Origin: an uncultured Bacteroidales bacterium
GTDB lineage: Bacteria > Bacteroidota > Bacteroidia > Bacteroidales > UBA932
NCBI GenBank assembly: GCA_900316525.1
Contig: ONDF01000026.1
Coordinates: forward strand, 3,233 to 37,516
Direction: 5' to 3'
Length of the DNA: 34,284 bases
Below, in pieces: positions 7,503 through 15,057 of the stretch. Numbering within the stretch: the stretch's first letter is position 1; every line of letters starts with the position of its first letter. A program made the translations under genes and the position numbers. Below the pieces are notes generated by a model, which was not told where the DNA came from, did no database searches, and worked only from the letters and a program-made list of their open reading frames with translations.

Positions 7503-9230
7503 TCACCAGTTACCGATGTTCTGCGTGTAATGGCCGTTGGAAGCGGCGATCTGAGAGGCGGGAATGGGCAGATACTCATCCTTGTCGGCCGTGAAACGGG
7601 CCTCGCGGTAGATGGAGCAGTTGTCAATCTCCTCGGCGTAGTACTTGTTCAGCACCTGGGCGGCTTCGCCCCATCGTACCAGGTCGAAGAAACGCTCGCA
7701 CTCCATGCCCATCTCCAGGCGACGTTCCATCTTGACGATCTTCAGCGCAGCAGCCTTGTCGTAGCTGCCCTTGTACTGGGTTATGTAGATCTTGACACCG
7801 TAGCGGGTGGGATAGTCTGCAAACATCTGCGTGGAAGAAGCGGCGCGGGCACGGATCTGGTTCACCAGGTCGATGGCCTTTCCGCTGTCACCCAGCTGGG
7901 CATAAGCTTCGGCCCGCTCCAGCAGGACATCGGCATAACGGAAGACGATGCGGTTCATCGGGGATGCCCAATAGGAACCTTTGATGAGGTATTCACCCAC
8001 CAGGGCGGGATCCACGTTCTGTTTCAGGCTGATATAGTAGCCGTACAGTCCGTTGCCACGGCTCCACTGCTTGCTCTCGTCCTGGATGAAGTTCTTGTTG
8101 AACAGGTAAGGAAGGCCGGGCATGCCTACGGTCAGGAACAGGCGCGGGTCGGCATTGTCCACCCCCTTGTCATAATCCTTCTCGTTGAAACTGTCCGGGA
8201 GGGGCAGGCCGTCGGCACCGGTGCGGAAGGCGTTCACCAGGTTCTGGCTGGGCTTGTAGAAGTCGCAGGCTCCGTCGGTCACGTTGTCGATGCTGGGGCC
8301 GATCAGGCCGTAGCTCCAGTTCAGGTTGCCGTAGGTAGATCCGTCGTTACGGGAATACTGGATGGCCCAGAGGCTTTCCTTGCCGTTCTCGTACATCTCC
8401 TCCGGACGGAAGTTGTTGTGGATGTCCGCCTCCAGGCCATAGCCGGCATAGAGGGCGGGTTCGGTGAACTCGATGACTTTGCGGAGGTCCCCGTCATTGA
8501 CGGAACTGACCTGGTTGCTCTTCGGATCGTCCTGGCGGTAGGCCTTGTACAGATAGACCTTGGCGAGGAAGGCGGCGGCAGCGGCCTTGGTGGGACGGCC
8601 CTTGTCGGCCTGGACCGCAGGAAGCGTGTTGTAGGCTTCCATCAGGTCGTCGATGATGACCTGCCATCCCTCGTCATTGGAATAGGCGGTATTGGAGAGT
8701 TCATTGTACTCGGCATAGGTCAGGTCGTGCCGGTTCACGAACGGGATGTTCTTGAACAGGCGCTTCAGGAGGAAGTGGCCGTATGCCCGGAGAAACTTCA
8801 TCTCGGCGAGGCGCTGCTCCTTCATGGCATAGCTCTCGTCGCACTCGTTCAAGAGGGCGATGGCGCTGTTGACACGGGACAGGCTGTTGTACAGGCGCAC
8901 CCAGATATCATTGAGGTTCCAGTTGGTCGTGAGGACACCCTGCTGGATTTCCAGCTGGTGGAACACGTCACCGTCGGAAGTACCGTTGCCGCCCTTGTAA
9001 GCGTCATCGGAGCGCACGTCGAAATTCCACATGGAGAAGGAAGAGTTGATGTCTTCGGCCGTAGTGAAGATGGCATAGGCCGACACCACCATGGCCTCCG
9101 CGTTGGCGGGATCCTTCACCTGCTCGTCGCTGAGCGTACCCTGCGGAACCTGTTCTCCCAGCAGGTCGCTGCAGGCGGTGAGGACGCCGAGGACCGGGAT
9201 CATATAGAGAAGGGAAATAAGCTTTTTCAT
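7503..9230 (-). CDS. susD: SusD/RagB-family outer-membrane nutrient-binding lipoprotein
   Basis: A SusD homologue of 575 residues from the chosen start. It sits as the lid on the SusC barrel and binds oligosaccharide at the cell surface. Seen: signal peptide and lipobox VLTAC (lipid cysteine at residue 20), the early family motif DPANAEAMVVSAYAIF, tetratricopeptide-like helices (MKFLRAYGHFLLKRLF, AAAAFLAKVYLYKAYR) and the C-terminal RYADVLLERAEAYAQLG plus KMERRLEMGMECERFFDLVRWGEA, all hallmarks of SusD/RagB. An ATG nine bases upstream (9239) is also possible; 9230 gives the usual MKK lipoprotein start. It follows the susC stop by about a dozen bases. Ligand is inferred to be fructan from the surrounding enzymes. 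Confidence 0.96.
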   Translation of the reverse strand: MKKLISLLYMIPVLGVLTACSDLLGEQVPQGTLSDEQVKDPANAEAMVVSAYAIFTTAEDINSSFSMWNFDVRSDDAYKGGNGTSDGDVFHQLEIQQGVLTTNWNLNDIWVRLYNSLSRVNSAIALLNECDESYAMKEQRLAEMKFLRAYGHFLLKRLFKNIPFVNRHDLTYAEYNELSNTAYSNDEGWQVIIDDLMEAYNTLPAVQADKGRPTKAAAAAFLAKVYLYKAYRQDDPKSNQVSSVNDGDLRKVIEFTEPALYAGYGLEADIHNNFRPEEMYENGKESLWAIQYSRNDGSTYGNLNWSYGLIGPSIDNVTDGACDFYKPSQNLVNAFRTGADGLPLPDSFNEKDYDKGVDNADPRLFLTVGMPGLPYLFNKNFIQDESKQWSRGNGLYGYYISLKQNVDPALVGEYLIKGSYWASPMNRIVFRYADVLLERAEAYAQLGDSGKAIDLVNQIRARAASSTQMFADYPTRYGVKIYITQYKGSYDKAAALKIVKMERRLEMGMECERFFDLVRWGEAAQVLNKYYAEEIDNCSIYREARFTADKDEYLPIPASQIAASNGHYTQNIGNW

Positions 9231-9242
9231 GATTGTCATGGT

Positions 9243-12200
9243 TTAGAAGGATACGTTCACACCGAGGGTGGCATTCACCGGGATCGGATAACCGAAGTTG
9301 GCATTCTCGGGATCCACGCCCGTGAAGCCGCAGCTCTTGATGGTCAGCAGGTTCTGCGCGGACACATAGGCTCTCAGACGGGCCAGGTGCAGTTTCTCGC
9401 ACAGACTCTTGGGGACGTTGTAGCCGAGCTGGATGGTACGGAGCTTGGCAAAGGAGCCGTTCTCCACGAAATAGCTGGACACGCGCTTCTCATTGTTGTT
9501 GTCCATGATGCTCACGGCAGGAATGTTGGAATCCATGTTCACCGGGCTCCAGGCGTCCAGCATGCGGCGTCCCTTGTTCAGGTTGGAGATGTTCAGACCG
9601 CTCCACAGGTCGGTTTCCCGCTTGAGGTCGCTGATCACGTCCACTCCCTGGACGCCCTGCCAGAACATTGTGAGATCCGCGTTCTTGTACTGCAGGTAGA
9701 TATTCAGGCCCCAGGTGAAATCCGGAACCGGAGAGTAGATCCACTTCTGGTCCTTTTCGTTGATGACCCCGTCCCCGTTGAGATCCTTCCAGCGGATGCG
9801 GCCCAGTCCGGCGCCGCCCTGCGTGGCGTGGTTGTCAATCTCGTCCTGGCTCTTGAAGATTCCGTCATAGACATAGCCCACCTGGGCGCCCATGGGATGG
9901 CCCACGACGCTTTCGACGCCATTCCCGCCGAAGGTACCGTTGGCCGCGATCGTATCAGGAAGTTTGGTCACCCTGTTGTCATAGGTGCTGATGTTTCCGG
10001 AGAAGTCATACTGGAAGTCGCCGGCTTCCCCGCGGTATCCGAAGTTGAATTCCAGACCCCGGTTCTGCATTTCGCCGGCGTTGATCCACTGGGAGGAACC
10101 CTCGCCCATCACACCGATGCCAGGCATGTACACCAGGATGTCCGTGGTCTTCTTGTAGTAGGCCTCAAAGGAACCGTAGAGGGCACTCTTGAACAGGGCG
10201 AAATCCAGGCCCAGATTGGTCTGGGTCGTGGTTTCCCATTTCAGGTCGTCATTTCCGAGCTGGTTGCGCTTGAAGCCGCTGGCGAGCGTCTGGCCGCCGT
10301 TGGTACCGGCGATGTCGTAGCTCGTTCCGTAGCTCTGCCCACCGAAACCGGCCTCACCGTAATTGCTCTCATAGATGGTGTAGCGGGCGATGTTGGAAAT
10401 CTCCTGGTTACCGGTCTGTCCCCAGCTGGCCCTGATTTTCAGGTTCTCCAGCCACATGGCATCCTCCAGGAACTTCTCCTTGTCCAGTCTCCAGCCCAGG
10501 CTCACGGACGGGAACATACCGAAACGGTTGTTGCGGCCGAACCGGCTGGAACCGTCGTAACGGAGGGTGACGCTGGCCAGATACCGGTCGGCATAGTTGT
10601 AGTTCACCTTTCCGAAATAGGAGACCAGGGTGTAGCCACCGCCGCCGCCATACGCCTCAGCCTCGCCCACGGCGGCGCTGGGCCACATGTAATCCGGATT
10701 CAGGACGGCGAAATCATACGCCTTCCCGCTGAACCAGGTGTCGTCCTCCCGGTTGATTTCCGTACCCAGGAGCACATCTCCGCGATGGTTGCCCGCTTCA
10801 AAGTTGTAGGTCGCGATCGCGTTCCACATCCACTTGAGCCAGTGCTCCTGCTTGGCCTCCACGGCGTTGGTCGCATTGGCCACCGTACCTTCCGTCACCG
10901 GATAGGTAAAGATGCGCTGCTCCTTCTGGGAATAGTCCAGGCCGAAGGTCGTCTTGAGATTCAGGCCCTTCATCGGGTTGATGTTCAGATAGGCGTCACC
11001 GAACATTCTCCAGTAGTAATAGCGGTTGTCCGCATTGCGGGTCAGGCGGGCGAGCGGGTTCTCGCGGTCGGCATAGCCGCCAACGGGACCGGCGAATTCA
11101 CCCTCGGTGGTATAGACGGGAATGGACGGGTTGAACTGGAGCACATTCTCCAGGAATCCGCCGGGTGCCTGCACCTCGCTGGTGCGGTTCAGGGTGAAGT
11201 GCTCGCCGATGGTGAGGATGTTCTTGTCCCCGATCTTGAGGAGCTTGTAATCCGTGTTGATACGGGCGGAAAGACGGGAGAAGTCCGAATGCTTGATGAT
11301 ACCGTCATTCTTGTAATAGCCCAGGGAGAAGAACGAATTGCCGCGCTCCGTGCCGTTGCTGAGCGAAAGGTTGTACTGCTGGATAATGCCGGTCCGGGTG
11401 GTCTCGCGGAACCAGTCGGTGTCGCTGGCGGGTGTGGTGCCGGCCGCGTCCAGGTACTTGTTCATGCGGATCCCGTTCAGGGCGGGGATGCCGTTGGCGT
11501 CATAGCCCCAGTCATAGATGTACCCGAGGGCATTCATGTTGGGGTTCAGGCCGTCGTTCACATAGCCCTGCCACATCACCTGGCCGAATTCCTTGGCATT
11601 GAGCACCTGCATCCGGTTCACGTAGGTCTGGGCGGCCACGCTGGCGTCGAAATCGACTCTCACTTTCCCCTCCTTGCCGCCTTTGGTCGTAATGATGATG
11701 ACGCCGTTGGCCGCACGGCTTCCGTAGATGGAGGCCGAGGCGGCGTCTTTCAAGACCTGGATGGACTCGATGTCGTTTCCGTTGAGTTCATGCATGCCGG
11801 CCTTGGTCGGGACGCCGTCGATGATGTAGAGCGGATCGTTGTCGTTCAGGGTACCGATACCGCGGATGCGGACCGTGGCACTGCCGGACGGAGAACCGTC
11901 CGCCGAGATGTTCATGCCCGGGACGCGGCCCTGTAGCGCCTTGACGGGGTTGTTCTCGTTCTGCTTGGCGAGATCGTCGGTGTTGACGGTGGAGATGGCA
12001 CCGGTGAGGTCGGCCTTACGCTGGACCGTGTAGCCGGTGACAACCACCTCGTCCAGAAGCTGGGCGTCCTCCTGCATGACCACCGACATATTTTCAGTGG
12101 CAGGGAGTTCCAAGGTGGTGTAGCCGATGGAGGAGAAAACCAGAATGGCCCCCTCATTGACGCGGATGGTGAAATTCCCGTCAAAATCGGTCGTCACGCC

Positions 12201-12353
12201 ATTCGTCGTTCCTTTCTCCATGACGGCGGCCCCGATGACTCCGTAGCCGTCGGCTCCGGAAGTCACGACGCCGGTCACTTCGATCTGCTGGGCGAAGGCC
12301 GTGAAGCCGGCGAGCAGAAGGAAGCTTGCGAAAATCGTTTTTAAATGATGCAT
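9243..12353 (-). CDS. susC: SusC/RagA-family TonB-dependent outer-membrane transporter
   Basis: A 1036-residue TonB-linked outer-membrane transporter that imports oligosaccharides with its SusD partner. Seen: signal peptide (residues 1-21, cleaved after FAQ-like region), a carboxypeptidase-regulatory-like beta domain at about 25-95, the TonB-box-like DEVVVTGY at 101-108, the plug with VRIRGIGTLNDNDPLYIIDG (161-180) and VLKDAASASIYGSRAANGVI (200-219) characteristic of the SusC branch, then a long beta-barrel ending in an aromatic residue (VSF). Length and architecture are standard. It is the first gene of the locus, preceded by a promoter and a direct-repeat operator. Substrate is inferred as levan- or inulin-type fructan from the GH32, transporter and fructokinase genes downstream. 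Confidence 0.97.
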   Translation of the reverse strand: MHHLKTIFASFLLLAGFTAFAQQIEVTGVVTSGADGYGVIGAAVMEKGTTNGVTTDFDGNFTIRVNEGAILVFSSIGYTTLELPATENMSVVMQEDAQLLDEVVVTGYTVQRKADLTGAISTVNTDDLAKQNENNPVKALQGRVPGMNISADGSPSGSATVRIRGIGTLNDNDPLYIIDGVPTKAGMHELNGNDIESIQVLKDAASASIYGSRAANGVIIITTKGGKEGKVRVDFDASVAAQTYVNRMQVLNAKEFGQVMWQGYVNDGLNPNMNALGYIYDWGYDANGIPALNGIRMNKYLDAAGTTPASDTDWFRETTRTGIIQQYNLSLSNGTERGNSFFSLGYYKNDGIIKHSDFSRLSARINTDYKLLKIGDKNILTIGEHFTLNRTSEVQAPGGFLENVLQFNPSIPVYTTEGEFAGPVGGYADRENPLARLTRNADNRYYYWRMFGDAYLNINPMKGLNLKTTFGLDYSQKEQRIFTYPVTEGTVANATNAVEAKQEHWLKWMWNAIATYNFEAGNHRGDVLLGTEINREDDTWFSGKAYDFAVLNPDYMWPSAAVGEAEAYGGGGGYTLVSYFGKVNYNYADRYLASVTLRYDGSSRFGRNNRFGMFPSVSLGWRLDKEKFLEDAMWLENLKIRASWGQTGNQEISNIARYTIYESNYGEAGFGGQSYGTSYDIAGTNGGQTLASGFKRNQLGNDDLKWETTTQTNLGLDFALFKSALYGSFEAYYKKTTDILVYMPGIGVMGEGSSQWINAGEMQNRGLEFNFGYRGEAGDFQYDFSGNISTYDNRVTKLPDTIAANGTFGGNGVESVVGHPMGAQVGYVYDGIFKSQDEIDNHATQGGAGLGRIRWKDLNGDGVINEKDQKWIYSPVPDFTWGLNIYLQYKNADLTMFWQGVQGVDVISDLKRETDLWSGLNISNLNKGRRMLDAWSPVNMDSNIPAVSIMDNNNEKRVSSYFVENGSFAKLRTIQLGYNVPKSLCEKLHLARLRAYVSAQNLLTIKSCGFTGVDPENANFGYPIPVNATLGVNVSF

Positions 12354-12393
12354 AAGTTTATTGGTTGATTTGTAGGTGCCATGCGGTTTGCCG

Positions 12394-12427
12394 CAAAGAT
12401 AGATTTACGCGGGCGAACGAGATGCAA
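12394..12427 (-). promoter_or_regulatory. susC promoter
   Basis: Read on the minus strand, TATCTTTG (12394-12401) fits the Bacteroidetes -7 element TAnnTTTG. A TTG at 12425-12427 lies 23 bases upstream, slightly far for a -33 element, which suits a promoter needing an activator. The untranslated leader would be roughly 35-40 bases. Motif match only. Confidence 0.6.
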
Positions 12428-12458
12428 CGTATGTTGCGGATGATGCATCGAATGTTTC
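12421..12458. promoter_or_regulatory. 17-bp direct repeat, probable AraC-type operator for the fructan locus
   Basis: Two copies of a 17-base sequence stand in tandem: GATGCAACGTATGTTGC (12421-12437) and GATGCATCGAATGTTTC (12442-12458). They agree at 14 of 17 positions and start 21 bases apart, two helical turns. The proximal copy covers the putative -33 region of susC. AraC-family activators, including the output domains of Bacteroides hybrid two-component systems, bind such paired direct half-sites. The block also abuts the -33 element of the divergent dehydrogenase promoter. Confidence 0.6.
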
Positions 12459-12459
12459 C

Positions 12460-12491
12460 TTGTAACATTTCTTGCATTTTTTATATATTTG
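12460..12491 (+). promoter_or_regulatory. Promoter of the dehydrogenase-umuDC operon
   Basis: TTG (12460-12462), a 21-base spacer and TATATTTG (12484-12491) fit the Bacteroidetes promoter pattern. The dehydrogenase ATG follows 21 bases later. No LexA-like palindrome was recognised around it. Confidence 0.6.
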
Positions 12492-12512
12492 TGATGACAA
12501 CCTTCCCGACGA

Positions 12513-13331
12513 ATGCCTGACCTCCAGAAGACCGCCCTCGTCACCGGAGCAAGCTCCGGAATCGGCCTCGAGTTCGCGCGACAGCTCGCGCGGATGGGGT
12601 ATGCATTGGCCATCGTGAGCAACCGCGGGCAGGAGCTGGCCGATGCGGCCGAGGGGTTGCGTGCCGAGTACGGCGTGCCCGTGCAGACGCGCTGCATCGA
12701 CCTGACCAAACCCGGGGCCGCCGAGGAAGTGCTCTCGTGGTGCCCGGAGCCGGACGTGCTGGTCAATGATGCCGGGATGTTCTTCATGGAGTATCTCTCG
12801 CCGGAGAACCTCGGGAAGGTTCGGACGATGATGGCGCTCCACATGAATGTCGTCACGGAACTGTCCATCCTGGCGGGATCCCGGATGAAGGAGAAGGGCG
12901 GCGGGCACATCCTCAACATCTCGTCGATGACCGCGCGCATCCCGGCGCCGGGCATTGCCATCTATTCGTCCACGAAGGCCTACCTGAAGGTTTTCGGGAA
13001 GAGCCTTTCCTACGAGCTCCGGCCCTTCGGCGTGATCGTGACCACCGTGTGTCCCTCCGCCGTGGACACGGGCCTCTATCCCCTTCCGGAGCGCCTGCGG
13101 GGATTCCTCCGCCACATCGGTATCATCCGGACTCCCGAGTGGCTCGTGCGCCGCTCGCTGAAAGCCCTGTTCCGCGGCCGCCGGACCTTCAGTCCCGGCC
13201 TGACAAACTACCTCGTTCCTCCCCTCATCGCGATCCTCCCCGCCCGCCTCATCGACCGCCTGGGCCTGAAATGGATCGCCAACCCTCATTCCGGGCTTGA
13301 CCCGGAACCTCCTGACACCACCACTACCTAA
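12513..13331 (+). CDS. Short-chain dehydrogenase/reductase (SDR)
   Basis: A 272-residue classical SDR oxidoreductase using NAD(P). Seen: cofactor loop TGASSGIG at residues 11-18, VNDAG at 85-88 (variant of the structural NNAG), catalytic S137/S138 region in LNISSM, and catalytic Y151-x3-K155 in YSSTK. The substrate-loop PSAVDTGLY follows. The C-terminus is long and basic (RRSLKALFRGRRTF, then a hydrophobic stretch VPPLIAILPARLIDRLG), resembling SDR7/DltE-like or steroid-dehydrogenase-like members that associate with membranes. Substrate is unknown. Its stop is two bases before the umuD-like gene, so it leads that operon; no functional link between an SDR and translesion synthesis is known to me. 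Confidence 0.9.
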   Translation: MPDLQKTALVTGASSGIGLEFARQLARMGYALAIVSNRGQELADAAEGLRAEYGVPVQTRCIDLTKPGAAEEVLSWCPEPDVLVNDAGMFFMEYLSPENLGKVRTMMALHMNVVTELSILAGSRMKEKGGGHILNISSMTARIPAPGIAIYSSTKAYLKVFGKSLSYELRPFGVIVTTVCPSAVDTGLYPLPERLRGFLRHIGIIRTPEWLVRRSLKALFRGRRTFSPGLTNYLVPPLIAILPARLIDRLGLKWIANPHSGLDPEPPDTTTT

Positions 13332-13333
13332 TC

Positions 13334-13753
13334 ATGGAACCGCATCCCATCACCGATACCTCCTCCCTCGAATTCGCCTTCATGGGCGAAATCAAGGCGG
13401 GATTTCCCTCCCCGGCCGAAGACGTCCGGGAAAAGCTGGACCTCGTGAAACTCCTGGTGCGCCACAGCGCATCGACCTTCTTCTTCCGCGTGGACGGCGT
13501 GTCCATGGTGGACGCCGACATGGACGAGGGGGACATCCTCATCGTGGACCGCGCCGTGGAGCCGTACAACGACTGCAAGGCGGTCTGTTTCATCGACGGC
13601 GAGTATACCGTCAAGCGGGTGGAGATCCACGAGAACGGCGCCCTCCTGCTGCCCTGCAACGAGCACAATCCCAAGTATAAGCCCATCCCGGTGGGCCCGG
13701 ACAACCAGTTCCTCATCTGGGGCGTGGTGACCTGGGTCATCAAGAAGGCCTGA
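13334..13753 (+). CDS. umuD: UmuD-like SOS self-cleaving protein (S24 peptidase)
   Basis: A 139-residue homologue of UmuD, the accessory subunit of DNA polymerase V. Seen: the autocleavage region KAGFPSPAED with predicted cut between A22 and G23 (E. coli has Cys-Gly there), catalytic serine S57 in GVSM and catalytic lysine K94 in YTVKRVE, and the C-terminal strand FLIWGVVTWVIKKA. Length equals the family norm. Known: RecA-stimulated self-cleavage turns UmuD into the active UmuD' form that pairs with UmuC. It lies ten bases upstream of the umuC-like gene. There is no DNA-binding domain, so it is not a LexA repressor. Confidence 0.94.
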   Translation: MEPHPITDTSSLEFAFMGEIKAGFPSPAEDVREKLDLVKLLVRHSASTFFFRVDGVSMVDADMDEGDILIVDRAVEPYNDCKAVCFIDGEYTVKRVEIHENGALLLPCNEHNPKYKPIPVGPDNQFLIWGVVTWVIKKA

Positions 13754-13763
13754 CCGAGCGCCC

Positions 13764-15029
13764 ATGTACGCCCTTGCCGACTGCAACAACTTCTTCGCTT
13801 CGTGCGAACGGGTTTTCCGTCCGGACCTGAACGGGAAACCGGTCATCGTGCTGTCCAACAACGACGGCTGCGCGGTGGCCCGCTCCAACGAGGCGAAGGC
13901 GCTCGGCATCAAGATGGGCGATCCCTATTTCAAGATCCGGGACATCATCGAACGGAACCACGTCGCGGTGTTCTCGTCCAATTTCGCGCTGTACGGCGAC
14001 ATGTCGCGCCGGGTGCAGGAAGTGCTCCGCAGCTTCGCCCCGGCGGTGGAGCAGTATTCCATCGACGAGGCCTTCTTGGACCTGACGGGGATGGAGAATG
14101 TCGATTTCGCCGCCTTCGCCCGGGAAGTTTCGCGCGCCTGCTGGAAGTATACGTCCATCCCGGTTTCCGTAGGTGTCGCCCCGACGAAAACCCTGGCGAA
14201 GATCGCCTCGAAGCTTTGTAAGCAGTACCCCAAACTTCAGGGCGGCTGCTACATGTACCGCCCGCAGGACATTGAGAAGGTGCTCCGCAAGTTCCCGGCG
14301 AAGGATGTCTGGGGCATCGGCCGCCGGTCGGTGAAAAAGCTCGAGTCGATGGGCGTGAAAACGGCCTGGGACTACACCCAGCTCCCGGAAACGACCGTCC
14401 GGAAGCTCTTCGCCCTCCCCGGATTTCGCACCTGGAAGGAGCTCAAGGGCATCCCCTGCGTGGAGTTCGAGGATATGGTCGAACCCAAGCAGAGCATCTG
14501 CGTTTCGCGCTCTTTCGCGCACGAAATCACCACTTTGCCGGAACTCACCGAGCAAGTCGCGACCTTCGCCGTGAGCGCCGTCGCCAAGCTCCGGAAGCAA
14601 GGCTCCCTGGCCCAGGAAATCACCGTCTTCGCCATGACGAACCGCTTCAAGGACGACGCGCCGCAGACTTCCGGCGGCGTGTGCGTGCCCTTCCCCGACG
14701 CCACGGCGGACCACCGCACGGTGGTCCTCGCGGCGGTGGAAGGCTGCCGCCGGCTCTTCCGCCCGGGATTCGGCTACAAGAAGGCCGGCGTGGTGTTCAC
14801 GCGGATCGTCCAGGCCGCGGACCACACCCGCTCCCTCTTCGAGGACGAGGCCGCCGCCGGGAGGGAGGCGCGCCTGTCCGAGACCCTCGACACGATCACG
14901 CGCACCTTCGGGCCCGGCGCCGTCCTCTTCGGCGCCCAGGGCGACGGCACCATCCGCAACGCCCGGGAACACCAGTCTCCCCACTATACCACTCTGTGGA
15001 CCGACATCCCGGGGGTGAAGGTGGAATAA
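13764..15029 (+). CDS. umuC: UmuC-like Y-family translesion DNA polymerase
   Basis: A 421-residue Y-family polymerase that copies damaged DNA with low fidelity as the catalytic subunit of Pol V. Seen: ADCNNFFASCERVF at residues 5-18 with metal ligand D6, the steric-gate region following it, and SIDEAFLDL at 99-107 with catalytic D101 and E102; then a helix-hairpin-helix segment around KDVWGIGRRSVKKLESMGV, and a little-finger domain. The C-terminus KKAGVVFTRIV and a short DUF4113-like tail fit UmuC rather than DinB. Tight spacing after the umuD-like gene indicates a umuDC operon led by the SDR gene. Expression would be expected after DNA damage, but no operator was recognised. Confidence 0.95.
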   Translation: MYALADCNNFFASCERVFRPDLNGKPVIVLSNNDGCAVARSNEAKALGIKMGDPYFKIRDIIERNHVAVFSSNFALYGDMSRRVQEVLRSFAPAVEQYSIDEAFLDLTGMENVDFAAFAREVSRACWKYTSIPVSVGVAPTKTLAKIASKLCKQYPKLQGGCYMYRPQDIEKVLRKFPAKDVWGIGRRSVKKLESMGVKTAWDYTQLPETTVRKLFALPGFRTWKELKGIPCVEFEDMVEPKQSICVSRSFAHEITTLPELTEQVATFAVSAVAKLRKQGSLAQEITVFAMTNRFKDDAPQTSGGVCVPFPDATADHRTVVLAAVEGCRRLFRPGFGYKKAGVVFTRIVQAADHTRSLFEDEAAAGREARLSETLDTITRTFGPGAVLFGAQGDGTIRNAREHQSPHYTTLWTDIPGVKVE

Positions 15030-15043
15030 TCCAGAATTTTGCC

Positions 15044-15051
15044 TATCTTTG
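15044..15051 (+). promoter_or_regulatory. Possible -7 element of a polA promoter
   Basis: TATCTTTG lies six bases before the polA ATG, in the 28-base gap after umuC. It matches TAnnTTTG, but no good -33 box stands 19-21 bases upstream. If used, the polA message would be nearly leaderless. Confidence 0.4.
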
Positions 15052-15057
15052 TTAGAT

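Noticed and set aside
7530..11936. A 1468-codon open frame on the plus strand antisense to susD and susC
   Set aside because: It lies opposite two unmistakable genes, its translation is low-complexity (many V, G, H, D, Q) with no recognisable domain, and long antisense frames are expected in GC-rich coding DNA.
12442..12449. GATGCATC palindrome as a stand-alone operator
   Set aside because: It is better explained as part of the second 17-bp direct repeat; an 8-bp palindrome alone is weak.
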